Shown here one piece after another: positions 22,958 to 34,731 of a stretch of DNA of 64,000 nucleotides (position 1 is the stretch's first letter; every line of letters starts with the position of its first letter). The notes beneath the pieces were generated by a model. It ran no database searches and was not told the origin of the DNA. It was given only the letters and a program-made list of their open reading frames with translations. Position numbers and translations under genes: made by a program. Source of the DNA: Centroberyx gerrardi (taxonomy: Eukaryota; Chordata; Actinopteri; Beryciformes; Berycidae); assembly GCF_048128805.1 (NCBI RefSeq), contig NC_136002.1:28702162-28766161 (forward strand), given 5' to 3'.

Positions 22958-23121
22958 ATACTTACCTGGCAGGGGAGACACCATGATCATGAAGGTGGTT
23001 CACCCAGGGCGAGGCTCAGCCATTGCACTCCGGTTGTGCTGACCCCTGCGAATTCCTCAAATGTGGGAATCTCGACTGCATAATTTCTGGTAGTGGGGGA
23101 CTGCGTTCGCGCTCTCCCCTG
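22958..23121 (+). ncRNA. U1 snRNA, copy 2
   Basis: 164 nt and identical to copy 1 except for one C-to-T change after gcgaattcc. The 5' end, U1A loop, Sm site and 3' box are all kept. The proximal promoter is identical to copy 1, but the distal region differs and resembles that of copy 3. It is likely functional. Confidence 0.95.
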
Positions 23122-23515
23122 ATCAATTGTTCAAAGATAAACTTTGTAAATAGGTCTTGAAGCAACGCTTTCCCCCCCCAATGACAGACTGGATTCATAT
23201 TCAATCACATCATTTTCACAAATATTTTCAGTTGATTTGTAATACAGATTTGTGTGGGGAAACATTTGAAGAGTTTTGTTCCATAATAAGATATCCACCA
23301 TTTAAAAAAAGAAAATAGATACCCACTCTCCCTTATAAACTAGTTTATAATTTGATGACAGAATCATTTTGTTTTTCAAATATTGCCTGATGAATTTCAG
23401 GTAGCAATTTTTTTCAAAATGGATGTATGGAACGTTTTGTAATGAAACCCTTCATTTGCTTTTTTTCCAGATTTTGTTGTACAAAAGAATCTGTGCTGCT
23501 GTGTGCAGTGTAGAC

Positions 23516-23600
23516 CAGTGGTTCCCAAAATGAGGTCCAGGGACCCCCAGGGGTCTGAGGGGACACTGAGCAAAATGAAGAATTAAATTTCACTGTTATT
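23516..23600. repeat. Fragment of a hAT-type miniature element
   Basis: The end cagtggttcccaaaatgagg with gggacccccaggggtctg is a diverged relative of the cagtggttctcaacc elements elsewhere in the window. The right end was not found. Confidence 0.45.
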
Positions 23601-23889
23601 TCATTCACTAGAAGAGTATTAGAGAGTGTATAGGAATGACTATTTTAGGCAGAGGCTTCATGCTCCCCACCTCCACTAGAGACAGAACAAAAAACTTCTC
23701 AGATGGGGTTTCCCAGGACAAAATCTTTATCAAATGGTGTTCTGTGGTCTGAAACATCTCTCCTAGGGGGGATCTTTGACATGAAAAGTTTTAGGTACGG
23801 AAGCCCTTTTGAGGACATGTATTCATACATTTTATTTACGTTTTCCCATGGTGAAGAGTTAATTTTCTTTGTTTTCTCACAATATCAAG

Positions 23890-24360
23890 TTATTGATGTC
23901 ATTATCTCGAGATAACACATTTTGTTGTCCTGAGATAATGAGAAAATTATCTCGAGATCTCGGAGGGAAACGAGAATTTTCTCATTATGTCGGGATAACA
24001 AACATTGTTTTTTCAGGATAATGAGATACATTTTCTGCTTGGAGCTCACATTCTAAAGGAAAGCATATTATTCAAAACCCAAATATTGAAGTCGACCTAG
24101 CTGTTAGTGTTCAGAGCGTCTTCAGTCAGTCAGCAGGTCAAGTGTGATGCACCAGAGTTGGAAATGGCAAAGAACAATATAAATTAATTCATTATTTCGG
24201 GACAACAAAGTTTCATTTTATCAAGATAACGACATAATTACTGTATGCCCATTACTTTTTCTTGAGATAATGAGAAAATTATGTAGTTATCGCAGGAAAA
24301 CAAAATGTATTATCTTGAGATAGCGACTCGATATCTTGAGAAAACAAATAAATTTAACTC
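23890..24360. mobile_element. Foldback element of tctcgaga type, copy 1
   Basis: Palindromic units (attatctcgagataac, aattatctcgagatctcgg, cattatgtcgggataac, cttgagataatgagaaaatt) alternate over about 450 bases and would fold extensively. A related copy at 34258-34665 shares order and interior (including cattctaaaggaaagcatat), so the pair was duplicated along with its surroundings. Confidence 0.7.
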
Positions 24361-24439
24361 GTTATCATTGGAAAAGGGCGCAAACATAATGTAAATGTCC
24401 TCAGTGGGATTCCGTAGTTTAGGGATTCTTGGTGTAGAT

Positions 24440-24767
24440 CAGTGGTTCTCAACCCAGGGGTTGGGACCCCCAGGGGGGTCACGAGAGAATTTTGGGTGGT
24501 CACAAGATGATTTATGGAATAGGAAAAAAACAAATTTCTGCTATACAATGTTATTAGCTTGTATATTTTTCTGATTTCTGTCTTGCTTCTTACTTGTGAA
24601 ATACTGAATAGTTTTCAGCCTCTCTCCCTCCTCTGATAATGACCTGAAAGGGAAAATCATTCTTTGGTTGAACTGTTCACCACTTTGCATGTGCAGCCTG
24701 TGATGGAAGGCTGAGTAGGCATGGCTTCATTTTAAGGGTCGCAAGCCAAAAAGGTTGAGAACCTCTG
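24440..24767. mobile_element. hAT-type miniature element, copy B
   Basis: Inverted ends cagtggttctcaac / gttgagaacctctg. Flanks gtgtagat / gtgtagac form an 8-bp target duplication. It has the same insertion site as copy C (34732-35051), so the insertion predates the segment duplication. Confidence 0.88.
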
Positions 24768-24786
24768 GTGTAGACATCAACTAGTT

Positions 24787-25320
24787 TACACTCCGAAGCA
24801 GTGGGTGGCAGTAGTGGGGGGTGGGCCGTACCGTAGTGCAATTGTCTTGAACGTAATTGGTCTAAAGTCTACAGCACCTAACTGAGCATGGCAGTGCGGG
24901 GAGTGGCTCAAACTGTGTTGTGAGCACCAGAATGTTATTAAAATAATCAGTATACAGATTTATAAATACAGTATATTCACCAAATATACGAAATATTGAG
25001 CACACTTACTCTTCATTTAGTGCCCTGATGAGGTGAATCCAGAAGAAAGCCATTATCCCTTACTGGTTTCTCTTATTATTCAATGTGTTTGTATATCATG
25101 TAAGAGACAAGAGACTGTTGACATCATCTGTATGTATTCCATATGTGTGATATTGGCCATTTCAGATTTAAATCAGCTATTTTCTGTGATAAGCCATTGA
25201 AGAATGCTGCTATAACAACACAATCTCAAGTATATTTGTATAAACAAATGCTACATAATTCATAACATTTATTCACATGTTACTGGACTGATTTTTTTCA
25301 ATGAAATACAGCTTATCATC
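24787..25320. other. Partial U1-flank repeat and unassigned DNA
   Basis: It begins with the tacactccgaagcagtgggt unit that precedes U1 copies 2 and 3 (22499 and 35069), but no U1 follows. No coding exon is supported. Confidence 0.45.
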
Positions 25321-25326
25321 ATCATA

Positions 25327-25644
25327 CTATAAAGCAAGGAATCTCTGTCTGTCTGTGTGTCCTTCGCATATCTCGAAAACCGTTCGTCCAATCTACTTCA
25401 CACTTGGCGGGTGTATTGCTGGGGACCCAAGGACATGCAGTGTCGGATTGGACACGTTCAATATTAATAAACTTTGAATAAACAAGCGAACAGCGCTCTG
25501 TGCAGCAGCGGAGCTCAAAGCAAGCGACTGGAAGCGCAGTGTTGAGTGTGAAGTTGTTTGGATGAGCAGTTCTCGATAGCAATACCGGAGGCCAAGCAAT
25601 CGGCCCGTTCCGAACAGGCATGTTTTGAACGGGCACTGCACTAG
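25327..25644 (+). mobile_element. Non-autonomous Helitron-like element
   Basis: The 3' end shows a hairpin GCCCGTTC ... GAACGGGC (25603-25634), six bases, then CTAG followed by T, the signature of Helitron 3' ends. The left part (ctctgtctgtctgtgtgtcc, catatctcgaaaaccgttcg) is typical of widespread animal Helitron relatives. The 5' border is approximate. There is no Rep/helicase frame and no target duplication, as expected. Confidence 0.7.
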
Positions 25645-25974
25645 TTTTATCAAAAGTATACTTGTGTGAGAATGCTTTGTCTTTTCCTAAATGCCATTTA
25701 TTTACATTTGTCACTTCTGGCTTTATGAATTCCCTTATGACTATTGGGAGGCAGATTAAAAGTAGTTTAATATTTCTGAGGCTGATTAAAGCTACTTTAA
25801 TGTTTCTATTGCTATATGTGCAAAATTATCTGATATCATTGTACTATAGGCACATGTCCTTACATGCAAGTAATCTGGCACTCTATATGTGTCCCTATTT
25901 TTTGATAAACAAATATACCCCCATTGTTGCATTCATTAATTGATATTCCAAAACTCACTGTTACTGTAGCACTG

Positions 25975-26335
25975 ACCACTTTATTGAATAAAGTGCATGA
26001 AATGGGGAACACTTAGAAAAAAAACACAGCACTACAGTGTAGACAAAGTATCATTGAACATGATTAAGAATGAAATGTCATAAAAATGACTATTTACAAT
26101 ATGTACATGTAAATGAAAACTATTTACAATTTGTCCAATGAGATGCAATTATTTACAGATAAAAAATCTTTCCTCCAGATCACCTTATTGAATAAATTGC
26201 TGACAACACCACAGCACTACAGTTTAGACAATTTAAAAGGTATCATTGAACATGATTAAGAATGAAATGTAATAAAAATGAAGACTATTTATAATATGTA
26301 CAATGCAACCATACCATATTTACAGATTTATTACA
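25975..26335 (-). repeat. Tandem duplication in the 3' flank of the minus-strand element
   Basis: Two units (about 25978-26175 and 26183-26335) share cttattgaataaa, cacagcactacag, gtatcattgaacatgattaa and the following tail. Each carries TTTATT, an AATAAA signal on the minus strand, so the downstream element has duplicated poly(A) signals. Confidence 0.65.
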
Positions 26336-26796
26336 GCATATTTACAGCTCATTCCTCCAACTTGTCAACAACAGAGGTGAAGTGTTCGTAGCTGCCGTAC
26401 ACTCTGTTGCACAGACCTTTTGATGTGGACATCATTTTTACAGGGCAGAAAGTCTTTTTTTTTTTTGTATTTTTTATGTCCCTGGGTTGGTTGGCCACAG
26501 AGTGTACAGACAGGGAGATTTTGCATCCGCGACAGTTTCTACTTCTGAGGGGTGTTCCTTCACCTTGCGCTTGTATTGCGTAGCTCTCGCCCAGAATGAA
26601 GGACTGCCAGTACTGTTCGATGTGCTAATGGTCTGAGTAGCGGGCATTATGGGCAGAGTTGGAGGGACTGATGTAGGCGGACCAGCAATCCCAGGGGTTG
26701 CCTGCCTGGCAGGCATTATGGGCCGTGTGGAGGGGCCAGCAATCTCAGGGGTTGCTGTAGATGCAGAGAAGGAGGGCACAGGTCTGGTGATGGTAG

Positions 26797-27840
26797 TGTG
26801 ACGACCCTCCCCGCCCTGTCTGCCTGTTACTTGGTTTGTGTGGCTTCTGTCTTTGCCGTCTGTGCAGGTACTGGAGGTGGGCGTGGCAGAGTGTCATCAG
26901 CAATACTGGCAACACCTGGGCCCTGTGTGCCAGTGCTCCTTCAAAAACCCTCTTGGAGCTCAGTTGCTGTGTGCTCTCCTCCCTGAGACACCCTTTGGTT
27001 TTTGGTTGCCGTTTGGCTTGTGTTTCTGCACCATACAACATTGCACCTACACTGCTGATCTTACTGATTACACACACACCACTGTTAGTTTAGGTTCTCC
27101 ACTTATGTTATTCTTTTTTCAATAAATTGTTTGTTAATTGGCTTGGTTGTGTGCGTCTCCCTCTTTTGTCATGGCGATGCGGCCCGGTTTGTGACAAGTG
27201 GGGGCTCGTCTGATTTTTATTTGATTTGCTTGGGGCCGTTGTTTGGTGCCCTTCTGATGTAGGGTTTTATTTGGGTCTCTGCAATTGCATGGGTTTTTGG
27301 CTGAGGCATATGGTTCAGCACACCCTGTGTTTGGGAGATGCATTTTGGAGAGGAAAATTGATTTGGTTGTTTGGTTCGGTTTGGTTGTTGTTTCAGTCAG
27401 GGGAGTTTGGTCCTGCAGTCAGCATGTGTTGACACAAGTAGGCAGGTGTGAGCTATCAGCAGTGATTGCGTGGTCCTCTAGTGTGGTAAGTTTTGGCTTT
27501 TGTGGAGTTTCCCTGGATAGGCATAGCAACGTGGTCCGTTTGGGCTCGTTGGTTTGTTTTTTTAGTTTGTTATTTTTTGTGTGGTGTGCGGTCAGAGCAG
27601 TTGTCTCGGGGACACATCCAGAGCTGTCAGGTGAGTAACCAGCTTGTTGGGGGCCTAACCGGGCTACTGGTTTGAGTGTTTAAATAGCCCACCGCTAATC
27701 TGCATGAAGACTAGGGACAGTGAGTTAGATTAGTTTGGGATAGGCAGTCTAGGTAGAGGGGGACTTCCACATTAGTTTGGGGGACACTGTCATTGTCTCT
27801 TTTGTGCACTAGATGACCTTGGCAACACTGTCTGTTGGTT
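26797..27840 (+). mobile_element. LTR retroelement fossil: one LTR plus leader
   Basis: A 399-base LTR (26797-27195) starts TGTGACGACC and ends TTTGTGACA, with an AATAAA near 27119. Just after it is tgggggctcgtc, which matches a primer-binding site for tRNA-Pro. About 650 bases of leader-like sequence follow. No gag, pol or env frame and no second LTR were seen, so the element is broken and mostly lost. It lies between two exons of the decayed minus-strand element. The family is a Ty3/gypsy-type or retrovirus-type element; it cannot be narrowed from this much sequence. Confidence 0.65.
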
Positions 27841-28497
27841 CTGTTGTGTTTTTTTTCCTTTCTGCAGGCTTGTCCTCTGTCAGGCCAATCTCCGCCAGCA
27901 CAGAGCAGAACATTTCCAACTTTTGAAAGCCAGGAAGAGGGTTTGAACTGCAGGCATCCTCCTGTTAAAAAATTGCCATACGAATGCAGTAAGTTAAAAT
28001 GTGTACATTGTCCAGCAACCAGTGCATTGTATTTAATTCTAGCAGACACACAGTTACTCACAAAGGCCAGAGGGTGAACAGTGGAGGTTTCGACGCTGGT
28101 GAGCGTAATGTGGGGCAGGATGACATCCAGCACATCGTCATGTGCCTCCACGTCGCTCTGGTACGCCTCGTCTGCCTCTGGATCGGGCTGCCCAGGCTGA
28201 ACCACCTCCTCCTCTGGTCCATCGTTGACAATGTCCTGAAGAGAGAAGGGTCCAGATTCACCCATGCTCTGGCTGAACAGGTACTCCAACCCGAGCAGCT
28301 CGTTGGAAGGGACATCAGCAGGGGCCCGGAAATTCTCCTCCACAGTCTCTCCGAACAGCTGCCGACAGCGGGTGTTGAGGCGGTCAATCAGCGGCGCCAA
28401 GTAGGTCCTGTGGTGGCGTCCTTTGCTACCAAATACGGCATCCGAACTCCTGTCTGAGTTCCACCGTGCAATGCCACTTATCAGGTAAACCTGATGG

Positions 28498-29040
28498 GGC
28501 CGTGCTGCACAGTGGGGACCTGAGTAGCTTTAATGTCCCAGAGGGGCAATTTGGCTTGCAAACAGCAGTAGAAATGGTATCCATACAATATATACATACA
28601 ATATAGACATACATATACACATGAACACAAGTACACAGCGCCAACATAACTGTTGTCGTTGTCACTTGTCACCAGAACCATCAGAAGAGGCAGCAAGAAT
28701 GAAAGAAATATGGGGGGCACCGTATCACATCCACAGATAGTCACAGTCCCAATTTGTTTAAAAAACCGATAGCTGATGGAATAAAAGACCTCATATATCT
28801 GTTAGTGTCACCTCTAGGGTGGTAAAACCTCCGCCTTGAGGGGAGCAAATTAAACTCACTGTGTAAAGGGTGCTGGGAGTCCAATAAGATGACCTGAGCT
28901 TTCTGTGTGACTCTGACTTGGTACAGGTGGCAAAGATCATTTAAATTTACACCAGTAACTTTACGGCACACATTCACAATTTTTCCCAGCAAGTTTTTGT
29001 TGAACATCACAATAAAAGGTATTAGAATAATGACAGGGTC
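28498..29040 (-). mobile_element. LINE 3' end, 5'-truncated
   Basis: An 89-residue minus-strand frame (29010-28741) reads like the C-terminal tail of a LINE reverse transcriptase: GKIVNVCRKVTG, then HPLHSEFNLLPSRRRF, then SFIPSAIGFLNKLG and a stop, followed by a 3' UTR. The catalytic domain is absent. It lies at the edge of an exon of the decayed element (YLISGIARWN resumes near 28490). Confidence 0.7.
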
Positions 29041-29280
29041 ACATGTTTAATTTGTTACAAGTATACAGACTACACTTGTGTACCTGGAATCATGTGCGGC
29101 AGAGCTTTGTGGAATCCTTCCAGGCTGTTGCTTCCACGCAGGCATTTGTAGTGGCACGTCCACATTGTTGATGGTTGTGGTACACGCCACCCTATACATG
29201 TTCATGTCTGGTGGATCCTGGATGCACTCCAGGGGTCGCTGCTGGCCTGCCCACATCTCATCAATGGCCTCTGTAAATAC

Positions 29281-29308
29281 ACATACATACATACATACAT
29301 ACATACAG
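29281..29308. repeat. CATA microsatellite
   Basis: About seven tandem cata units directly before the splice acceptor of the exon at 29278. Confidence 0.9.
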
Positions 29309-29509
29309 TGTGTTATGTTCACTTTGTATGCTACACTATCCGTATCGATGTTGTAGTAACTTTTTTGTATGAGGTCTTTTATACCAGGTGTTTTGAAGAG
29401 GCTCACTCCACTCTCGTCCAGCCCAGCGGGACGTTTCAGCTCCTCAATGGTCAGGTGGATGAGCCGGAATGTTTCCTGAGCCCCGAGTGTGACCCTCCGC
29501 ACATGGTGT

Positions 29510-29901
29510 CAGGGATCGGGGTGGACCCAAGCGCAGAACAGGCTTTTACTGGTAGTCTTGAGCAGGCAAGAACACAGGATGTCTCAGCAGGCAAAAACAC
29601 AGAACAGAGGTCAAGACCAGACTAGAGTAAAGACTAACAAAGACAAGGCAAAGACAAATGAACCAGCAAACAAAGGAGGGTAGCTGAGACATAAATACTG
29701 AAGTAACAAATTAACTAGACGAGGGACAGCTGGTGAGTGGGGTGAAACAGGGAGAACTGAAAGGCTGGGGAAAACACTAAAAGCAGGGCAGGGCTAACGA
29801 GGCTTGATGCAGGGCAGGTGTGGAGCACAGAAGGGAGGAAAGTTCGAGGGCATCTGGTGGACAGGTGGAGAATGGCATCTGACACAGATGCCAGACTGTG
29901 A
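29510..29901. mobile_element. hAT-like non-autonomous insertion
   Basis: About 390 bases starting cagggatcggggtggaccc and ending gccagactgtga, flanked by the direct repeat acatggtg (left 29501-29508, right 29903-29910; one or two more bases also match). It splits an exon of the decayed element between ...EQLKHH and RRVTLGAQETF, and the frame on either side matches across it. Confidence 0.75.
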
Positions 29902-31864
29902 CACATGGTGTTTGAGCTGCTCCCTGGAAATGTAGTGGCGGACAACATCCTCATCTGAGACAGACTTCAGCGTTGCTGGGTCCTTGGCTCTGACGGCCTT
30001 GATGAGCAGCTCCAGGTCTGTGCGGTTGTAGGCCAGCACTGCCCCAGCTAAAGCAGACTTGAACACAGCGTACTTGGAGTGAGACTCTGTGCGTATGGCT
30101 GCGTCAAACCGGTGGATCCAGTGGAAGATGTCCAGACACACAACCATCCCATTGTCCACCCAAGGCTGGAACAAAGTCTCCAACACTGTTGGGCCCTGCG
30201 CATGGCAACACCCACGGTCCACGTATAAGATTTTGGGGACAGGTTGATTGGCCAGCCGGAACCTTTCCATGACTCCACGGCACATCGGTTCCAGCTTCTT
30301 AGCGGACTCCTCACAGGTCAGCACAAATGAAACTATTTGGGAGTGCTCGTTTCCAATGCTGGTGAACCACTCAGCTGAGCCTTGACCCTCCCCAGACAGC
30401 TTCTTCACCACCTAAAAAATATGTCAAGTTTGCATAATATGATAACCTCTGTTAGATCTCTTAATCATTTTACAACAGTGTGAAAATTTGTTCAATTTAA
30501 AACTGAATAAAAACAAAACAATACTGTAATATGTTTTGCATCATACAGTATGGCATTGTTTTGATTTACATACTTTCTTGGTGGAATCCATTTTCAGCAC
30601 AGTGCCAAAAGTGGAGAGGATGCCTCTGCCAGCAGGAAGGCATGGCGCAAGAGCCGCGCGGAGGGAAGCTCTCTTGGAGGAGGTGGAGCCTGGAATGTGT
30701 GTCTAAATGCAGAGACAATCCCTCCGGGTTCCGCTACAGTCATGAGGAGTGTGGTGTACAGGTCCTTACGTTGAAGGTACTCCTCAACATGATTCTCCTG
30801 TATCTGCCGCCACACCTTGAGCATAGTGTTCCCTTCGGTCCGGTCCCTCAGAAGGCGCACAACATTCCTATCCACACCACGCCTGTAAGTAGAGTCACAA
30901 TCAATATGTTGAGGTTGATTTGAGTGACTACTTTCAAGTTTGCACACATTATGTTCAGTATACTCACTTGCTGGTGAGGATGGCAGGAAACATAGCTTGA
31001 TGAGCCTCGCTAAGTTGTGATAAAATAGCGGGATCCCACGCAAGCCACCGACCCATTGTGCCGCCACCTCCGCTCCTGGCTGCCTTGAGGCACTGTCCAC
31101 AGCACAGGACCTCCGTCAGCATGGCATACCAACTGGATACATCACAGATGTGACGTACCTGTGGGGAAAAAATCAAATCAAATAAAGGCCAATAGCAGCA
31201 TATGATGTTTACATACATAGTAATAAATATTCAACTGTAATGTAATAACTCTAACACAGGTGAAGTGAGTTATACCCGGTGGTGGTAGCCAGACTTGTAG
31301 AGGTGCACATTCCGTCCTGTACCCACACACTCATCACCTCGAGGACACTTCAGGGAGTACCTCCACACTCCAACAACGGGCCACACAAAGACGCGGCTCC
31401 GAAAAAAGAGCTGTGGAGTTGGCAGAGCACCCCCGACATAGCCGGGAGGTTCTGGTGGGTAAAACCACATGCGGTCTGATTTCATCACCCGTCGTCTCTT
31501 GAACAGACCAGTGTTGTCCTTGTAGATTTGAACGGGGGTGAACAGCCCTCTTTCTGTGTCCTCTTCGAGCCAGGAAATGTCGGCAGATGGGATGCCATTG
31601 GGGTTTTCCCACGGACACACCCAACCCTCTAGCTCCACACATAACACATACAAAACATTTGGTTATTATTGTGTACAAAGTAATGTTAAAACATAAAACC
31701 AATTTAAAAAACATGTAAAACAAATTGTTCTCATTTACATTGTTTGCATATAATGTGAATATCACTTACAGGGGAGTCGCTCAGAGGTGATTCCATCGGA
31801 TAATCATGGCCCTTGGTTGTGGACAGGGACTCTGTGGGCTGGCTAGTGGACACATGCTGCTTGA

Positions 31865-31975
31865 GCCGGACAACGGTGCTTGGGCTGGACAGCGGCCTCG
31901 GGCTGTTTTGGCCGGACAGCGGCCTCAGGCTGCTTGGGCCGGACAGTACACTCAGGCTGCTTGGTCCTGTCTGTG
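31865..31975 (-). repeat. Coding minisatellite in the decayed element
   Basis: About three copies of a roughly 27-base unit encode RPKQPEAAV repeats within one exon. Slippage here is a likely source of length variation. Confidence 0.75.
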
Positions 31976-32164
31976 GGCCGGGAACCCTGGGACTGACTGC
32001 TAGTCTCGCCCATAAATGGGGACTCGTGGGACTTGAGCGAGTCTAAGAATTTACCAAACAAAGTAGTTTTGTATTATGAATTTTTTTTTTTTAAACGGTT
32101 TGATGTCTATTAACTCTGTATTTCACTTACCTTCCACAGCCTGGCTTGCAGCTAACAGTTCAGT

Positions 32165-32620
32165 TCAGTGTAATCACCTGGCCATGATGATGTAGCAAGT
32201 TTGGGCAAACAGTCTTCTCAGTCAGAGCCACCCATTACTGGAATAGTCTTCCTATTGAATTAAGAGAGAGCACTAATTACCTAACCTTTAAACATAAACT
32301 TAAGAGATGGCTTAAAGCAAACCAAACTTGCAATCATGAGTAATCATACTACCTCATCTCTGGCACTGCCTTTACATAGTCTTTTTTTAGTTTTTACATA
32401 TATCTGTTACTATTGTATTGTATTGTATTATATTGTGTCGTACTGTAGTGCTTGCTGAAGCATCGTATTGATAACATTAGGCCACTAATTTGTAATAACC
32501 TGCCCAGGGACAACAGATGAAAATTAGCTCATTAGCTAACTCTGGCACATTTACATTGATGTGGAAACTGAAATGTTGATTAATGTGCACTGTCCCTGGT
32601 AAATAAATAAATAAATGAAG
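32165..32620 (+). mobile_element. LINE 3' end, 5'-truncated
   Basis: The plus strand reads WNSLPIELRESTNYLTFKHK then LKRWLKANQTC and a stop, the classic tail of a LINE reverse transcriptase in fish. A 3' UTR follows, ending in an (aaat)n tail at about 32600-32617. The catalytic domain is absent. It sits in an intron of the decayed minus-strand element. Confidence 0.75.
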
Positions 32621-33829
32621 GATCACACTTGGAGGTGCTTGCCTGTGGTTCCTGGACAAAAAATGTAATGTAACTATCTAGATTTTATGACGTACCAGTT
32701 TTTAATTACCAAAAGCAAACAAACACTTTTAGCCGAAGTGCTTAAAATATCAGTAATTTGAACAATTTTCATTTACTATGTTATTCTGCTCTTCCTGTTT
32801 CATATCAAATAAATAATCAAATCAATATTTACTTGATCCTTGTCATGAATATATTTCCTGAACCTCTTCGTCTGCACGCTTGTGATGTGGGTCACTGGTG
32901 TGTCCAACCACCTCCTCACAGAACTGTTTGCCTTCTTTATTATCTCCCTCTGCTCATCACTGAATTGCTCTGGCCTGTCCTTTTGGGTGTGGTACTGGCT
33001 GTAGAGTTCCCACATCTCCTGAAAGGTGTGATCCTCAAACCCTCTCTGACCGTAGATACACCTGTCGATGTTGGCTTCAAGGAGACTGGAGACTTGTGGG
33101 AAGCTCTCTGCATATTCTGTGAGGTAGTCTTTCACCCACTGGTTCACAAGCTCTCCCTTTCTATGTGGGTTTGTCACCTCTGATCTGTGCTTGTCAAGCA
33201 TGCTGGAATCATGTACATCAACTTAGTACTGTCATCATTAATATCACTGCAATTGTGATAATGAGTAAAGAAATTTTGCAAAGATAGAATAATAAACACC
33301 GATAATAGCCATAGTTTTGTACAAACAGATATACAGGTAATTTATTTTAAGCATGCCATCAAAATGGTATTTAAAATGCATAGCCTACAATGGTATTAAA
33401 TATAATATGCTTACTACTTCATGTAGCCCACATCGTTTGCCACAAGCCAGTGGAATGGTGCATTCTCATACTGGCCTAATGGCACCACCAGTTTTCCCAG
33501 GCACAGCTGACGCGACGGCACGGGGATACCCTCTGCTCGAAGGAGCTTCTCTGCGTGGGCCAGGGCAGTGGCCTGGTTGAGCAGCTCCTGTGGAGGTTTG
33601 GGGAAGACCATCCTTTTATCCCGATAGTAACGGGCCTCTTTGGTCGCCATCAGTACGGCCTGTTGATGATTTGCAGGGGCATCTGGCTTGACGACGCGGA
33701 TTACTGGGGTCGCCATCTTCAGTTGTAGCTACTGAAATACACTTAGATACAGTAACGCCACAATAACAGCAGCAACAACAACGAGAACAATATTATTATT
33801 ATTATATTATAATATATTAATTACTAATA

Positions 33830-33985
33830 TAACAATGAATGTTAGTGTACAACAGGTCATTGATACACTTTTAGCACACAGCGAGGAAGAGGAGGAAGTG
33901 TCAGAGCAGGGTGACAACTGCTAAACCCTGATTACAGCTCCTCAGATGAAGATGAAGAGAACTCTGAGGGAGAGTTCTCATAACT
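33830..33985 (+). other. Acidic frame, possible transposase N-terminus remnant
   Basis: Starting at about 33835 the plus strand reads MNVSVQQVIDTLLAHSEEEE then a stop soon after, with more acidic sequence in other frames. It resembles acidic N-termini of piggyBac-type transposases, but too little is left to be sure. Confidence 0.2.
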
Positions 33986-34257
33986 CCTTGGCCTACAAGA
34001 CTGACTCTTTCCCATGCATCTGACATTTTATCCACTTTTCAACTTTTCTTCCCTTTGGCTAAGTTTTAGGTTTTTGCTTATGGCAAAACTCCAAGAGTGT
34101 GCATGCCATCTTTACACTCAAAATCAATTGAAATCTTTTGCCCCAAAAGTTGCCAGTAAAACATCAGGAATATGGAACTCTTATTATGGATTATGGAATA
34201 TCAACTTTATATTATATAATATAAATATATTATTATATATTGAGTTATTTAGGCTAT

Positions 34258-34665
34258 GTCATTATCTTGAGATAATATATTTTGTTTTCCTGAGATAATG
34301 AGAAAATTGTCTTGAGATCTCTGAGGGAAACAAGAATTTTGTCATTATCTCGGGATAACAAACATTGTTTTTTTTTTCAGGGTAATGACATAATTTTCTG
34401 CTTGGAACTTGCATTCTAAAGGAAAGCATATTATTCAAAACCCAAATGTTGAAGTTGACTTACCTGTTAGTGTTCAGGGCGTCTTCAGTCAGTCAGCAGG
34501 TCAAGTGTGATGCACTGGAGTTGGAAATCTCGAAGAATAATATAACTTAATTCATTATCTCGGGAAAACAAAATTAAGTTTTACAGAGAAAACAACGTAA
34601 TTACTCTTGAGATAGTGACTCGATATCTTGAGAAAACGAAGAAATGTAACTCGTTATCACTGGAA
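34258..34665. mobile_element. Foldback element of tctcgaga type, copy 2
   Basis: It has the same order of palindromic units and interior as 23890-24360, with scattered differences and small deletions. Confidence 0.7.
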
Positions 34666-34731
34666 AAGGACGCAAACATAATGTAAATGTCTTCAGTGGG
34701 ATTCCGTAGTTTAGGGATTCTTGGTGTAGAT

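Larger units (their letters stand above)
26349..33716 (-). pseudogene. Decayed multi-exon DDE-transposase-like element, family unnamed
   Basis: About a dozen exons are recognisable with GT-AG borders. In order: 33716-33418 (MATPVIRVVKP), 33202-32835, about 32048-31774, about 31640-31270, 31160-30970, about 30890-30545, 30411-29380 (interrupted), about 29278-29090, 28490-28063, 27990-27843 and 26790-26349. The middle carries a Cys/His-rich region: KCPRGDEC, then GYHHRV, then CCGQC. A candidate catalytic triad follows: LYVDRGCC, then LDIFHWIHRFD, then SLEGFH. The C-terminal exon has a Pro-rich stretch and CTLCGQPTQGHKKYKK, a zinc-ribbon-like end. Related proteins recur as uncharacterised entries in fish and other animals, as I recall. 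Several reading-frame shifts and inserted elements mean this copy no longer encodes a protein. The DDE reading is inferred from motif order; terminal inverted repeats were not found. A host-type gene family is the alternative. Confidence 0.65.

Noticed and set aside
26798-27638. Overlapping plus-strand frames as a new gene
   Set aside because: They lie in the LTR and leader of a retroelement fossil and show no family resemblance.
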